Shown piece after piece: positions 1 to 8,852 of a DNA stretch of 64,000 nucleotides; position 1 is the first letter of the stretch; the number at the start of each line of letters is the position of its first letter. The position numbers and the translations under genes were made by a program. The stretch is from Dawidia cretensis (GTDB taxonomy: Bacteria; Bacteroidota; Bacteroidia; Cytophagales; Cyclobacteriaceae): the NCBI RefSeq assembly GCF_018598175.1, contig NZ_JAHESE010000006.1, positions 62,001-126,000 of the forward strand, written 5' to 3'. Under the pieces are notes generated by a model, which worked only from the letters and a program-made list of their open reading frames with translations, had not been told where the DNA came from and did not search any database.

Positions 1-1703
1 TCGGCGATTTCCTTAAACACCGGCGCGGCCACACTGCTGCCGTACTGGTACCATCCCCGCGGATTTTTGATCAGTACAATGGCACTGTATTTCGGGCTGT
101 GTGCCGGGAAGTAACCTACAAACGATGTGATATACTTCCGTGTGTAGCGGCCATTCTCCAGAATCTGCGATGTACCGGTTTTACCCGCGATCCGGTAATG
201 TGTACCTTTGATGTTCTTGGCTGTGCCCTTTTCAACAACACCCTCTAACAACAGCTGCAGCTTATCGAGTGTTTTGCCTGAGCAGATCTGACTGTTCAAC
301 ACTTCTGTGTCAAACTTCTCCTCCTCTTCGTCCGCGCGGCTCACCGAGCGTACAAACACGGGCTTGATCATTTTGCCCCCGTTTGCTACCGCATTGTACA
401 ATGCGAGCGTATGCAGCGGCGTGATCTCAAAGCCGTAACCGTAGGCCATCCAGGGTAAGCTGATACCGCTCCATCCTTTTTGTCCCGGGCGTTTGATCTT
501 CGGGATCGGCTCCCCTACCAATTGCACTCCCAGCGGTTTTGACAGTTTCAGCTGGTCTATGTAGTCTACAAACTTTTGCGGCTTCAGGCCGAAGTGTTTG
601 TCGACAAGCTTTGCCATTGCTACGTTCGAAGAGTGCTCGAACGCTTCCTGGATCGAAACACGACCCAGGCCGCCTTCTTCGTGATCGCGTACGGTGCGGT
701 TGTAGACGGTATATTCACCGTTGCCGACGTCGATCGTATCGCTCAACTCTATATTCGTATCTTCCAGCAGGGCCATCATCGTTACCAGCTTGAAAGTCGA
801 ACCGGGTTCGAACAAGCCACCCGCCGCGAAGTTGAATTTCTCATAGAAGCTCCCCTGACCATTGCTGCTCAGATTGGACACGGCTTTGATCTCGCCCGTG
901 CTTACTTCCATTACGGCTACCAGTCCGTCGTCGGCATTGTGCGCCTTCATGGCTTTGAGCAGTGCGGTCTCGGCCACATCTTGCAGGTTAATATCAAGCG
1001 TCGTTCGCAGGTCCAGACCATTCACGGCTTTCACGTTGTTGGCATCTTGTACCGGCATCCATACACCACCCGCCAGTTTCTGATAGTAGGCGTAACCATC
1101 CGTACCACCCAACTGTTTATTGAAGCTATATTCCAGTCCGGCACCGGTTTCATTCTCGTTTACAAATCCAATCGTACGACGGCTCAGGTTCGAGAACGGG
1201 CGGTAACGCACATCGATCTTTTCAAAGATCGCCCCACCCGCCTGACGTCCTTCGCGGAAGATTGGCCAGCTTCGCATGATCTTCTTTTCCTGGTAGTCGA
1301 TTTGACGGCGGTTCAGGATTATATATCGCTTGTGGCCCGCGCGTGCATCTTTCAAAATGCGGCGATATTCTTCGGTAGACTTGTCTTTAAAGAATCTCGA
1401 CAGTTGCAGTGCCAGCGAGTCTACTCCTTTTTTAAAGATCTCTTCTTTTGGCACGGTGGCATCAAATGCTACCTTATAAAAAGGCAACGACGTAGCCAAC
1501 AGGCTGCCGTTGTCAGAGTATATGTTCCCGCGGGTGGCTTTTACTTTTTTGTAATCGAACGAAATCTTTGCGCCCATCTTCGCCCACTTCTCGCCCTCCA
1601 CAAACTGAATATGTCCGGTCTTGATCACCACGGCAATGGCGAACAGGACGACAAACAGAAATGCGATCCGTACTCTTAATAATATGGACTTCTTAATATT
1701 CAC
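1..1703 (-). CDS. ftsI: Penicillin-binding protein 2/3 (FtsI), 3' end outside window
   Basis: Septal peptidoglycan transpeptidase: it cross-links peptide stems at the division site, anchored in the inner membrane with a periplasmic catalytic domain. The reading frame begins at a GTG at 1703 inside the end of ftsL (11-bp overlap) and continues past position 1, giving about 567 codons here. The N-terminus is a short basic stretch followed by a hydrophobic segment (IAFLFVVLFAIAVVI). All three penicillin-binding motifs are visible: STFK (about 795-810), SSN (about 613-630) and KTGT (about 171-188). Because KTG is already passed, only the C-terminal end, possibly a PASTA domain, is missing. The position after mraZ-rsmH-ftsL supports FtsI rather than another class B PBP. 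The GTG start is chosen because it is the first start in frame before the membrane segment. Confidence 0.93.
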   Translation of the reverse strand, partial: MNIKKSILLRVRIAFLFVVLFAIAVVIKTGHIQFVEGEKWAKMGAKISFDYKKVKATRGNIYSDNGSLLATSLPFYKVAFDATVPKEEIFKKGVDSLALQLSRFFKDKSTEEYRRILKDARAGHKRYIILNRRQIDYQEKKIMRSWPIFREGRQAGGAIFEKIDVRYRPFSNLSRRTIGFVNENETGAGLEYSFNKQLGGTDGYAYYQKLAGGVWMPVQDANNVKAVNGLDLRTTLDINLQDVAETALLKAMKAHNADDGLVAVMEVSTGEIKAVSNLSSNGQGSFYEKFNFAAGGLFEPGSTFKLVTMMALLEDTNIELSDTIDVGNGEYTVYNRTVRDHEEGGLGRVSIQEAFEHSSNVAMAKLVDKHFGLKPQKFVDYIDQLKLSKPLGVQLVGEPIPKIKRPGQKGWSGISLPWMAYGYGFEITPLHTLALYNAVANGGKMIKPVFVRSVSRADEEEEKFDTEVLNSQICSGKTLDKLQLLLEGVVEKGTAKNIKGTHYRIAGKTGTSQILENGRYTRKYITSFVGYFPAHSPKYSAIVLIKNPRGWYQYGSSVAAPVFKEIA

Positions 1704-2094
1704 CTTTTTGTACTACTATCTTATAGGGCGGTGTCAAGCTTTCTTGTAATCCGTAGTCGTTCACTTTACGGGCTACTTCCGACTGTTTGCTGGAAAACAT
1801 CAGGTCGGCTTTCAATGTGGTATAGTCGGCGCGCAGGTCTTCTACTTCTGCCTGTATGGCATTTATGCCCCGCACGGTCTTTTCTGCATAGTGTGTGTTA
1901 CTGATATACAGGATGCCGAGCGTCAATACGAACAGAATCTTCGGCAGATACTGCACCGGAAACCCTTCTTCGAAGTAGCTTTCCAGTCTGATGCGGCGCT
2001 CCAATACAGCAAACAGGCCACCACCGTTACCGGCGGTCGCCTCACGGCTTTTGCTGTTGCTGCTGGGACGAATCTTAAATTTGTTCTCGCTCAT
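1693..2094 (-). CDS. ftsL: FtsL-like cell division protein
   Basis: A 133-residue bitopic protein placed between rsmH and ftsI, the normal site of ftsL. It has a basic, Gly/Ser-rich cytoplasmic tail of about 50 residues, one membrane segment (about residues 50-70, LPKILFVLTLGILYISN), then a short periplasmic region with heptad-like spacing (INAIQAEVEDLRADYTTLKAD) typical of the FtsL coiled coil that pairs with FtsB and recruits FtsW/FtsI. Sequence identity between FtsL families is always low, so the call rests on position, size and topology. It matches the FtsL-like protein known from Bacteroidota. Its last codons overlap the ftsI start, which suggests coupled translation. Confidence 0.82.
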   Translation of the reverse strand: MSENKFKIRPSSNSKSREATAGNGGGLFAVLERRIRLESYFEEGFPVQYLPKILFVLTLGILYISNTHYAEKTVRGINAIQAEVEDLRADYTTLKADLMFSSKQSEVARKVNDYGLQESLTPPYKIVVQKGEY

Positions 2095-2119
2095 CGTGCT
2101 CCTGCCTACGCTATTAATA

Positions 2120-3040
2120 TTACTTCCTGTCTACCAGTCTTTCGGCAACCCGCAGTTTTGCGCTGCGTGCCCGCCGGTTTTGCTCCGTCTCTTCTTCCGA
2201 TGCTTCGATCGGCTTGCGGTTTACCGCCTCAAAAGGTTTCAGCTCGTGGCCGTAGAAGTCTTTCTCCACATCGCCAAACACTTTCCCTTTGTTGATATAG
2301 TTCTTCACCATTCTGTCTTCCAGCGAGTGATATGACATCACCACCAGCCGGCCTTCGGTATTCATGACTTCGCCACATTGGCGCAAAAAATTTTCAAGCG
2401 CTTTCATCTCTGTGTTCACTTCGATGCGTAGTGCTTGAAACACCTGGGCGAAATATTTATTCTCCTTGCCGCGCGGGGCAATGCTTTGCAGCGCTGCCTT
2501 TAAGTCTTCCGTACGGACAAAGGGGCGATTGGCGCGTTGTTGGGTCACAATCTTCGCGGCGGTTCTGGCGTTTTTAAGCTCGCCATACATGCCGAAGAGT
2601 TTGTGCAGGTCTTGCTCTGTATAGTCGTTCAACACGCCCGCGGCGGTAAGCGCCAGGTTCTGATCCATGCGCATATCGAGGGGGCCGTCAAAGCGAGTAG
2701 AGAAGCCACGTTCCGGCGAGTCGATCTGGTGTGAAGAAATGCCGAGATCGGCGAGGATGCCGTCAACTTTGGTAATACCGTTGATCTTCAGGTACTTTTT
2801 TAAGTACATGAAGTTTGCCTGACAAAATGTGAAAGAACGATCCGTGATGCTAGCGGCTTCACGCTTTGCGTCGTCATCCTGATCGAAGGCAATCAGCCGG
2901 CCACCCTGGAGCTTTTCCAATATTGCCTTACTGTGCCCACCGCCACCAAACGTCACATCGACGTAGGTGCCTTCTGGCTGAATACGCAGCGCTTCGATAC
3001 ACTCGCGGAGCATGACAGGGTTGTGATAACCTTCTGTCAT
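2120..3040 (-). CDS. rsmH: 16S rRNA (cytosine(1402)-N4)-methyltransferase RsmH (MraW)
   Basis: SAM-dependent methyltransferase that modifies N4 of C1402 in the decoding centre of 16S rRNA. The 306-residue length is normal for the family. The N-terminal signature HNPVMLRECIEAL is followed by the SAM-binding loop YVDVTFGGGGHSKAIL, and further family blocks follow (GILADLGISSHQID, the FSTRFDGPLDMRMDQ stretch, and VVMSYHSLEDRMVKNYI near the C-terminus). The start at 3040 lies 2 nt after the mraZ stop, as usual for the head of the division cluster, so both are read from the mraZ promoter. Confidence 0.97.
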   Translation of the reverse strand: MTEGYHNPVMLRECIEALRIQPEGTYVDVTFGGGGHSKAILEKLQGGRLIAFDQDDDAKREAASITDRSFTFCQANFMYLKKYLKINGITKVDGILADLGISSHQIDSPERGFSTRFDGPLDMRMDQNLALTAAGVLNDYTEQDLHKLFGMYGELKNARTAAKIVTQQRANRPFVRTEDLKAALQSIAPRGKENKYFAQVFQALRIEVNTEMKALENFLRQCGEVMNTEGRLVVMSYHSLEDRMVKNYINKGKVFGDVEKDFYGHELKPFEAVNRKPIEASEEETEQNRRARSAKLRVAERLVDRK

Positions 3041-3042
3041 AG

Positions 3043-3486
3043 CTACTCGCCCAGGTACTTCTGCGCCAGAGTCGACAATTCACCTGGATCTTGAATCAGG
3101 TGCTTCTCGTACAGGGCAGGGTTCCATACCTCTACTTTGTTTCCCATACCGACCAGGATGATGTCCTTTTCGATCTGAGCGTGCGCCAGGTATTTCTTGG
3201 GGATCAGGATACGACCGTTGTTGTCCATTTCTACTTCCGTAATCCCCGCGAAAAAACTGCGCTGCAGCGGTACAGCCTCTTTGTTAAACTCATTTAACCC
3301 CGAAATCTTCGAGAAGACCTTGTTGAACTCCACCATCGGGTAGATTATGAGGCATGGATCGAGCGACTTACGGATCATAAGCACATTGCCGTCAGTCTCA
3401 GGCAACTGCGCTTTGATCCGCGCTGGCAGGACAAGTCTGCCCTTCGCGTCAAGTTTGCTCTCATATTCACTGGTGAAGAAAGTCAT
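3043..3486 (-). CDS. mraZ: Transcriptional regulator MraZ
   Basis: AbrB-fold DNA-binding protein that represses its own division/cell-wall operon. From the ATG at 3486 it is 147 residues. It contains the two MraZ repeats: the first with SEYESKLDAKGRLVLPARIK, the second with ITEVEMDNNGRILIPKKYL. Both carry the D-x-x-G-R-[IL]-x-[IL]-P core that forms the swapped-hairpin DNA-binding unit. An upstream in-frame ATG at 3561 would add 25 residues (MGESGWKWSK...) unlike the family and would lie over the operator repeats, so 3486 is preferred. A GGAGAAA stretch lies upstream of this start. Three 10-bp-spaced operator boxes lie 45-75 bp upstream. Confidence 0.96.
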   Translation of the reverse strand: MTFFTSEYESKLDAKGRLVLPARIKAQLPETDGNVLMIRKSLDPCLIIYPMVEFNKVFSKISGLNEFNKEAVPLQRSFFAGITEVEMDNNGRILIPKKYLAHAQIEKDIILVGMGNKVEVWNPALYEKHLIQDPGELSTLAQKYLGE

Positions 3487-3530
3487 AGACGTGTAGTGGT
3501 TGTCTTTTTCTCCTAAGCAAACATAAGTAT

Positions 3531-3560
3531 TTTTGCTCCACTTCCAACCACTTTCCCCCA
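3531..3560 (-). promoter_or_regulatory. MraZ operator: three direct repeats at 10-bp spacing
   Basis: Read on the minus strand, the stretch is three consecutive 10-mers, TGGGGGAAAG (3560-3551), TGGTTGGAAG (3550-3541) and TGGAGCAAAA (3540-3531). Each begins with TGG and the phase is exactly 10 bp. Known MraZ boxes are TGGGN direct repeats separated by 5 nt, upstream of mraZ. The site lies just 5' of the chosen mraZ start, fitting autorepression. Confidence 0.85.
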
Positions 3561-3701
3561 CATTCTTACATTATAAGCGAAAAAATGTCCAAAAAGGCAC
3601 TTCAAATGTCGCTTTTGATGGCTAAACGACACCAGGAGAATACGTCCAACCCTGCGTTTTTGAGCAAATCGGCGGGTTTCTGAAGGACAAAAACACCATG
3701 G

Positions 3702-3724
3702 TGGAGCAAAGTGGTTGAAAAAGG
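3702..3724 (+). promoter_or_regulatory. Possible second MraZ-type box on the opposite strand
   Basis: The plus strand carries TGGAGCAAAG (3702-3711) then TGGTTGAAAA (3712-3721) and a weak third unit AGGG. The units have the same 10-bp phase, and the first 9 bases of each closely match units of the mraZ operator about 150 bp away, but in inverted orientation. It may be a second MraZ site allowing looping or a relict copy. No gene reads rightward from here. Confidence 0.45.
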
Positions 3725-3738
3725 GTAGGCACGGCCAT

Positions 3739-3776
3739 AAAAAAAAGGCCGCCCCACTTTCTGTGAGACGGCCCTT
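3739..3776 (-). terminator. Intrinsic terminator of the small SK-V repeat gene
   Basis: On the minus strand the arm AAGGGCCGTCTCAC (3776-3763) pairs with GTGGGGCGGCCTT (3757-3745) around a 5-nt loop, with one bulged G and G-T pairs, and is followed by a run of eight T. It lies 80 bp downstream of the stop codon at 3857 and separates that gene from the mraZ promoter region. Confidence 0.8.
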
Positions 3777-3856
3777 AACCTAACCTCTGCCCCTTTCCCG
3801 AAGGGACTCTACCAAACCTAAAACCTAAAACTATTTATAAGCATTTGCGCGGCGCA

Positions 3857-4165
3857 TTACGGACGTTCAGCCTGCATCCGGGCCACGCCCTTCGATACTA
3901 CCCATGACGGTGTGCCACCGGTGACAATACGCACAGCAGGACGCGCGGTACGACGAGCGTTGACTGCAGCCACACCCTTGGATACCGCCGAAGCGGCAGT
4001 GCCCGTCGTGACAACGGCAGGTGTATATCCCGTTTCGCGGAACTGCAATCGTTGTACATCTTTAGAGATCCATATCGGCGCGTTATCTTTTTTATCGCCA
4101 GTTTGAGCAGATGCAGCAACCGTCACACAGCCCACCAGAAACATCATTAACCCTAGCTTTTTCAT
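3857..4165 (-). CDS. Small exported protein with SK[DG]V repeats
   Basis: A 102-residue protein of unknown function. From the ATG at 4165 it begins with a signal peptide (MKKLGLMMFLVGCVTVAASAQ, cleavage probably after ASA). An upstream in-frame start at 4234 would add 23 residues before it. The mature part holds a motif three times: PIWISKDVQRLQ, ASAVSKGVAAVN and PSWVVSKGVARMQ. The last two sit in a duplicated unit of about 25 residues that also shares PAV..VTTGT / PAVRIVTGGT. There are no cysteines in the mature part, no membrane segment and no known catalytic motif. It is divergent from an OmpR-type regulator and shares with it a region holding an ATTAG repeat array, so it is a likely target of that system. 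It could be a periplasmic binding or structural peptide; function is unknown. Confidence 0.75.
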   Translation of the reverse strand: MKKLGLMMFLVGCVTVAASAQTGDKKDNAPIWISKDVQRLQFRETGYTPAVVTTGTAASAVSKGVAAVNARRTARPAVRIVTGGTPSWVVSKGVARMQAERP

Positions 4166-4222
4166 ATCTATTTGATCGTTTGTTTTCTTGCTCAAGTTTA
4201 CGAGGCCTACGGGGAAAATGAT

Positions 4223-4279
4223 ATTAGGATTCACTTATAACCTCATTAGATTTATATTAGAGTATTAGAAATACATTAG
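4223..4279. promoter_or_regulatory. ATTAG direct-repeat array between divergent genes
   Basis: ATTAG[AG] occurs at 4223, 4245, 4256, 4264 and 4275 on the plus strand. The spacings are 22, 11, 8 and 11 bp, so two pairs stand one helical turn apart and the outlier stands two turns away. OmpR-family regulators commonly bind direct repeats about 10-11 bp apart. The array lies between the small exported protein (start 4165, minus) and the response regulator gene (start 4343, plus), so it is the best candidate operator for both. Confidence 0.5.
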
Positions 4280-4342
4280 GATGTGGGTTTTATCCCGTTG
4301 TAACTCGCATTAAATTCCGAAACCGTTTATTATAGGGGTATT

Positions 4343-5053
4343 ATGAAGATATTGGTCGTTGAAGATGAGACGAAAGTCGCCGAAGTATTAAAGCGCGGCC
4401 TTGTGGAAGCAGGGTATGAAACCGATGTGGCCTACGATGGACAAATCGGTTTGCGCTTAGCCAAGAGCGGCGGCTACGATCTTATTGTGCTTGATGTCAA
4501 TCTTCCTTTGCTCAATGGACTGGAGCTCTGCAAACATTTGCGTGAAAAAGATGAGCTCACGCCGGTGCTGATGTTAACGGCGCTCGGCATGAGTGACGAC
4601 ATCGTTGCCGGGCTGGAAGCCGGCGCGGACGACTATTTGCCCAAGCCTTTCCGCTTCAACGAGCTGTATGCACGCATCAAAGCGCTGACACGTCGCCGAC
4701 GTGTGCAGGCACCACATGCTGCAGCCGATAGCGCCAGCCCCACAGAAGAGAAACTTGTGTTGGCCGACCTGGAAATCGATTTCGATGCACGCGAAGTTAA
4801 ACGGGCGGGTAAGCTGCTGCAGCTTACAGCAAAAGAATATGCTTTGCTGGAATACCTGGCTCGCAACGCGGGGCGTGTGCGCTCGCGGTTGGAAATTGCC
4901 GAGGCGGTGTGGGGACTGAACTTCGAGACGGGTACTAATTTTATCGACGTATACATCAACTACCTGCGTAACAAGATCGATAAACCTTTTACGCCAAAGC
5001 TTATCCATACCATCACGGGCTTCGGCTATGTATTGAAATTACCAGAGTTGTGA
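4343..5053 (+). CDS. OmpR-family response regulator
   Basis: A 236-residue transcription factor. The N-terminal receiver domain (about 1-115) has the acidic pocket ED, the phospho-acceptor Asp in LIVLDVNLPLLNGLE, the Thr in MLTALG and the Lys in YLPKPF. The C-terminal winged helix (about 145-233) has the OmpR/PhoB pattern LTAKEYALLEYLARNAGRV and INYLRNKIDKPF...HTITGFGYVL. Its stop overlaps the GTG start of the kinase gene by 4 bp, so the two are translationally coupled. The lineage resembles CusR/CopR-like regulators, but the inducing signal cannot be read from the sequence. Confidence 0.95.
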   Translation: MKILVVEDETKVAEVLKRGLVEAGYETDVAYDGQIGLRLAKSGGYDLIVLDVNLPLLNGLELCKHLREKDELTPVLMLTALGMSDDIVAGLEAGADDYLPKPFRFNELYARIKALTRRRRVQAPHAAADSASPTEEKLVLADLEIDFDAREVKRAGKLLQLTAKEYALLEYLARNAGRVRSRLEIAEAVWGLNFETGTNFIDVYINYLRNKIDKPFTPKLIHTITGFGYVLKLPEL

Positions 5054-6384
5054 AAATAAGACAACGCCTTGCCCTGCGTTTTATGATCGTTAGCGCGCTT
5101 GTCACCGGCGCTATCCTGATCTTTATTTACCTTTTTACCCGCGGTTTTGTACACGCTGACTTTGTAGACCGTCTGACGCAACAGTCGAGCCTCGAAGTAT
5201 TGCACTATGCAACGCCGCAAGTGCGTGATGTGATGCCGGCAGGTTCATTTAATCTCGTGAACCCATCCGTATCCATTTATACCCGTGACGGAAAGAAATT
5301 ATATGGTCGTGGTGAATATAGCATCCCTCCTACCTGGCTCACGTTCTTACAACAAAACGACGTCTTTAATGCCGAGCGCGGTGAGTATACCACCGCCGGC
5401 CGCAAGCACGAAGTAAACGACGTGTTGTACTTTGTGTTTGTCTCGGCTAAAGATTTACCGGGCGAGCGCGAGCTGACGTTCCTGCTTAAGGCCACTATTA
5501 CCGGATGGATCATTAGTCTGATTCTCTCCTATTTGTCCGGTGTCTATTTTTCCGGAAAAGCGTTGCAACCGGTAACACGCGTTGTGGCAGAAGTAAATCA
5601 GGTGACCGAAGACAATCTGAGCCATCGCCTGGAACCCGACCGCAAAGACTCAGCCGTAGACGAGATCGACGAGCTGATTCTGACGTTCAACGCGCTGCTG
5701 GGGCGTATCGAGCGCGCCTTTATAAATCAACGACGGTTTGTACAAAATGCTTCGCACGAGCTGAAGACACCGCTTACCGCGATCATGGCAGAGGTGGAGC
5801 TGGCGCTTACCCGCGAGCGGCCACCCGAAGAGTATCAACGTACGCTGCACGTGGTGTTACAGGAAACCGAGCGCCTGGCCACCATTACGCAAGGGCTATT
5901 GACACTCGCACGCCTGGAAGAAGGGCCGATGAAGACGGAAATGAATAGCCTCGATGTATCGGAGCTTGTCGATCGTACATTGGCCGCCTTCAGCCTCCAC
6001 CACCCCGAGCGCACCGTGATACGGGAAGGGAAGCTGGGACAGTCCCCACTACAAGGCAACTTTCACCTACTTCAAACGGCATTGCTCAACATACTGGACA
6101 ACGCCTATAAATATTCATCCGACAAAATTTCGGTCATTCTCAGCAGCACGGACCGCGACGTGACCATTGTGATTCAAGATTATGGCATTGGGATTCCGCC
6201 CGACGATCTGCAGCGAATCCGTGTGCCCTTGTTTCGCGCGTCAAATGCCTGGTCTATTCCGGGCGCGGGTTTGGGCTTGTCACTGGTCGACCGCATTGTA
6301 TCCGTACATCGCGGCAGCTTTCATATCACCAGTGAAGAAGGCAAGGGCACCCGCTGCACGATGCGGCTGCCCCTGGCCTCTTGA
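5050..6384 (+). CDS. Sensor histidine kinase, CusS/BaeS-like
   Basis: A 444-residue inner-membrane kinase, partner of the upstream regulator. It starts at a GTG in the GTGA overlap. Order: TM1 (about 12-30), periplasmic sensor (about 31-150), TM2 (about 152-175), HAMP (about 176-230), HisKA with the phospho-acceptor in NASHELKTPLTAI, and HATPase_c with N box LLNILDNAYKYS and G boxes DYGIGIP and GAGLGLSLVD. All catalytic signatures are intact. It ends 5 bp before the convergent permease stop. Confidence 0.94.
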   Translation: MKIRQRLALRFMIVSALVTGAILIFIYLFTRGFVHADFVDRLTQQSSLEVLHYATPQVRDVMPAGSFNLVNPSVSIYTRDGKKLYGRGEYSIPPTWLTFLQQNDVFNAERGEYTTAGRKHEVNDVLYFVFVSAKDLPGERELTFLLKATITGWIISLILSYLSGVYFSGKALQPVTRVVAEVNQVTEDNLSHRLEPDRKDSAVDEIDELILTFNALLGRIERAFINQRRFVQNASHELKTPLTAIMAEVELALTRERPPEEYQRTLHVVLQETERLATITQGLLTLARLEEGPMKTEMNSLDVSELVDRTLAAFSLHHPERTVIREGKLGQSPLQGNFHLLQTALLNILDNAYKYSSDKISVILSSTDRDVTIVIQDYGIGIPPDDLQRIRVPLFRASNAWSIPGAGLGLSLVDRIVSVHRGSFHITSEEGKGTRCTMRLPLAS

Positions 6385-6389
6385 TTTCC

Positions 6390-8822
6390 TTACTCCGCCG
6401 CCAATACCTGGGCCGGATTCGTGACGGCCGCGCGGATGGAGCGATAGCCTACCGTTAGCAGCGCAATGACCAGCGTGGCAACGACCGCCAGCAGAAACAC
6501 CCACCACGGCATATCAATACTATAGGCAAAACCTTCCAGCCATTTATCCATAAAGTAGTATGCCAGCGGCGCGGCGAACGCGAAAGCTATCAGAATGAGC
6601 TTGATAAACTCGCGCGTAAAAAGCATGACGATGCTTGTTACCGAAGCACCCATGACCTTGCGAATGCCTACCTCTTTCAGCTTTTGGTTGGCCATGAATG
6701 ATATCAGACCGTACAATCCCAGGCAGCCGATAAAGATCGAGATGCCGGCAAAGATCTTAAAGAGGGTAAAGGTGCGCTCATCCTGCCGGTATTGCGCGGC
6801 GACTTCCTGATCGAGGAAAGTATACTCAAAGTAGAAGTCAGGGTATACACTTTCCCAGGCGGTCTTAATGGCCGCGATGGTTGCCGAAAGGTTTTTGCTG
6901 TTCACCTTGATACCCGCGTCGTAATAGAACTTCGGAAAGATCATCATGATCACGGGCTCGATGGCTTCATGCAGCGACGCGGTGTGATAGTCGGCTACGA
7001 CGCCGGCGATCTCTGCCTTGATGCCGTATATCCCTGTGATGATCGTGTTGCCGATCGCCGCCTGGGGATTAGGGAAACCCAGCCGATTGATTGCTGCTTC
7101 ATTTAAGATATACACATACTGGCGTTGTTCCAGCGGCAAATCCATGTCGGTTTGTTTTTCATCGGTCTCGTTCAGCCAACGGCCTGCTAACAGTTTGATG
7201 TCGTAGGTATCCAGGTAGTGCCAGTCGACGGGCTTCACCGTGGTGGTATATCCTTCGCTCGATTTTTCACTTCGTTGAAAATTGGTTCTGAAGATATTTT
7301 CGGACGTAGGCGGTCCCAGCGAGAGCGATATATTCTGTACGTCGGATATGGCTTCCAGCCGGGTCCGCAACGATGCCAGCAAGGCCTTGTCCGTGTTGGG
7401 CAGTGGCACATTAATGATAGCCTCCTGACTAAAACCGAGTGGCTTGTCGCGGAAGTATGTCATCTGCCCGGCAATCACCAGCGTGCAGATAATTAAAATC
7501 TGAGCGATACCAAATTGAAACACTACCAGAACCTTTCGTACGCCGGCGCCTGACGTGCCCTGGGCGCTCACGTTACTCTTCAATACGGTAGCCGGATTAA
7601 AGCCGGACAGGATAATGGCTGGATAAAATCCTGAAAAGATCGTAGTAAAGAGGATTAATGCCAGCAGAAAAAACAGTAGCATTCCGTTAGATAGCAAGTC
7701 TACGTGCAAGCTCTTTTCCAAAAAACCGTTCAACCAGGGCAAGGTCCATTCGGTAATGCAAAGCGAGATCAATACGGCGATCATGGTAAGGAGAAATGTC
7801 TCGCCCAGGAAATAGAATGTTAATTGACGACGGCGCGCGCCGAGTGTCTTGCGTACGCCGATCTCCTTGGCCTTGCGAATGGCCAGTGCGGTGGCCAGGT
7901 TGATGAAGTTCACACAGGCAATCATCAGGATGAACAAGCCCAATATACCCATCACCCACAAGCTGGAAGCATCGATGGCTTTTGTGACGGATGCGTGATC
8001 GGTAAACTGCATATCGAAGTGTATTGTGCGCAACGGTTGCAACTCGAAGACCCGACTGCGGTTGCGCTCCTTCTCATCCTTTTTGTAGTATTTGTCGATA
8101 AAGCCTTCCAGCCCTTTTACTACTGTTTCGGGCTTCATGTTGTCCGGCAGGACAAAGTAGGTATAACCCGCGGCCGTCATATCCCAGGAGTCGAGGGGAA
8201 AGCCTCCGAAGATGTCGCTCTTCAGAGACGCCATGGAGATGATCATTGAAAACTGAATGTGCGACTCGGGGGCCGGGTCTTCGATAATACCGACTACTTC
8301 CAGGTCTTCTACACCGTTATACCGAATGGTACCGTGGCTTTCACCCTTCAGTAACTTGTCAGCCGTTGCTTTTGTCAGGAATACTTTGCCGGGCTCGCCC
8401 AGTTCAACCTTTGGATTCCCGGACAGTACTTTAAAATCAAACACTTCAAAGAACAGTGAGTCGGCGTAGACTACATCTTTTAGCATACGCTTGTCATCCC
8501 CTACGGCTACCAGGCTTTCGTCTTGGAGGTGAATCTGCGTGACCAGGGGTATTTGAGAGAAGTCATTGCGGAAAGCTTTGGCGATGGGGTACGGCGTTGC
8601 AGCGTTGAGCTCCTCGCCTGACGATGAACTGGTGCGTTGGGTGATACGATAGAGGTGATCGTAGTGTTTATGAAACCGGTCGAACCGTATCTCATACGAG
8701 ATCAGCAAGAAAATAATGATGCAGGCCGTTAGGCCGATCGTCAATCCCAGCACGTTGATGAGCGTATAACTCCGGTTGCGGAGGAAGTTCCGAAAGGCGA
8801 GCAACAGATAATTCTTGATCAT
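6390..8822 (-). CDS. FtsX/MacB-type ABC permease (orphan)
   Basis: An 810-residue membrane protein with the duplicated Bacteroidota architecture: TM1 (about 20-40), a periplasmic MacB_PCD-like domain, three TMs with an FtsX core (IRKAKEIGVRKTLGARRRQL, about 315-335), a fourth TM, a second periplasmic domain and a second FtsX core (NQKLKEVGIRKVMGASVTSI) with three TMs at the C-terminus. MacB-like permeases couple to a separate ATPase to drive periplasmic extrusion or lipoprotein/envelope work. No partner ATPase is adjacent, so this is an orphan that must borrow one. It is divergent from an NtrC-type regulator and has a -24/-12-like promoter and a palindrome upstream, suggesting it is the target of that system. 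Confidence 0.93.
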   Translation of the reverse strand: MIKNYLLLAFRNFLRNRSYTLINVLGLTIGLTACIIIFLLISYEIRFDRFHKHYDHLYRITQRTSSSSGEELNAATPYPIAKAFRNDFSQIPLVTQIHLQDESLVAVGDDKRMLKDVVYADSLFFEVFDFKVLSGNPKVELGEPGKVFLTKATADKLLKGESHGTIRYNGVEDLEVVGIIEDPAPESHIQFSMIISMASLKSDIFGGFPLDSWDMTAAGYTYFVLPDNMKPETVVKGLEGFIDKYYKKDEKERNRSRVFELQPLRTIHFDMQFTDHASVTKAIDASSLWVMGILGLFILMIACVNFINLATALAIRKAKEIGVRKTLGARRRQLTFYFLGETFLLTMIAVLISLCITEWTLPWLNGFLEKSLHVDLLSNGMLLFFLLALILFTTIFSGFYPAIILSGFNPATVLKSNVSAQGTSGAGVRKVLVVFQFGIAQILIICTLVIAGQMTYFRDKPLGFSQEAIINVPLPNTDKALLASLRTRLEAISDVQNISLSLGPPTSENIFRTNFQRSEKSSEGYTTTVKPVDWHYLDTYDIKLLAGRWLNETDEKQTDMDLPLEQRQYVYILNEAAINRLGFPNPQAAIGNTIITGIYGIKAEIAGVVADYHTASLHEAIEPVIMMIFPKFYYDAGIKVNSKNLSATIAAIKTAWESVYPDFYFEYTFLDQEVAAQYRQDERTFTLFKIFAGISIFIGCLGLYGLISFMANQKLKEVGIRKVMGASVTSIVMLFTREFIKLILIAFAFAAPLAYYFMDKWLEGFAYSIDMPWWVFLLAVVATLVIALLTVGYRSIRAAVTNPAQVLAAE

Positions 8823-8852
8823 AAAAAGCAGAAAGTTAGTGATCCTGACTAT

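Noticed and set aside
576-1679. Long plus-strand frame opposite ftsI
   Set aside because: It is antisense to the ftsI frame, which carries STFK, SSN and KTG motifs; the plus frame has no protein-like pattern.
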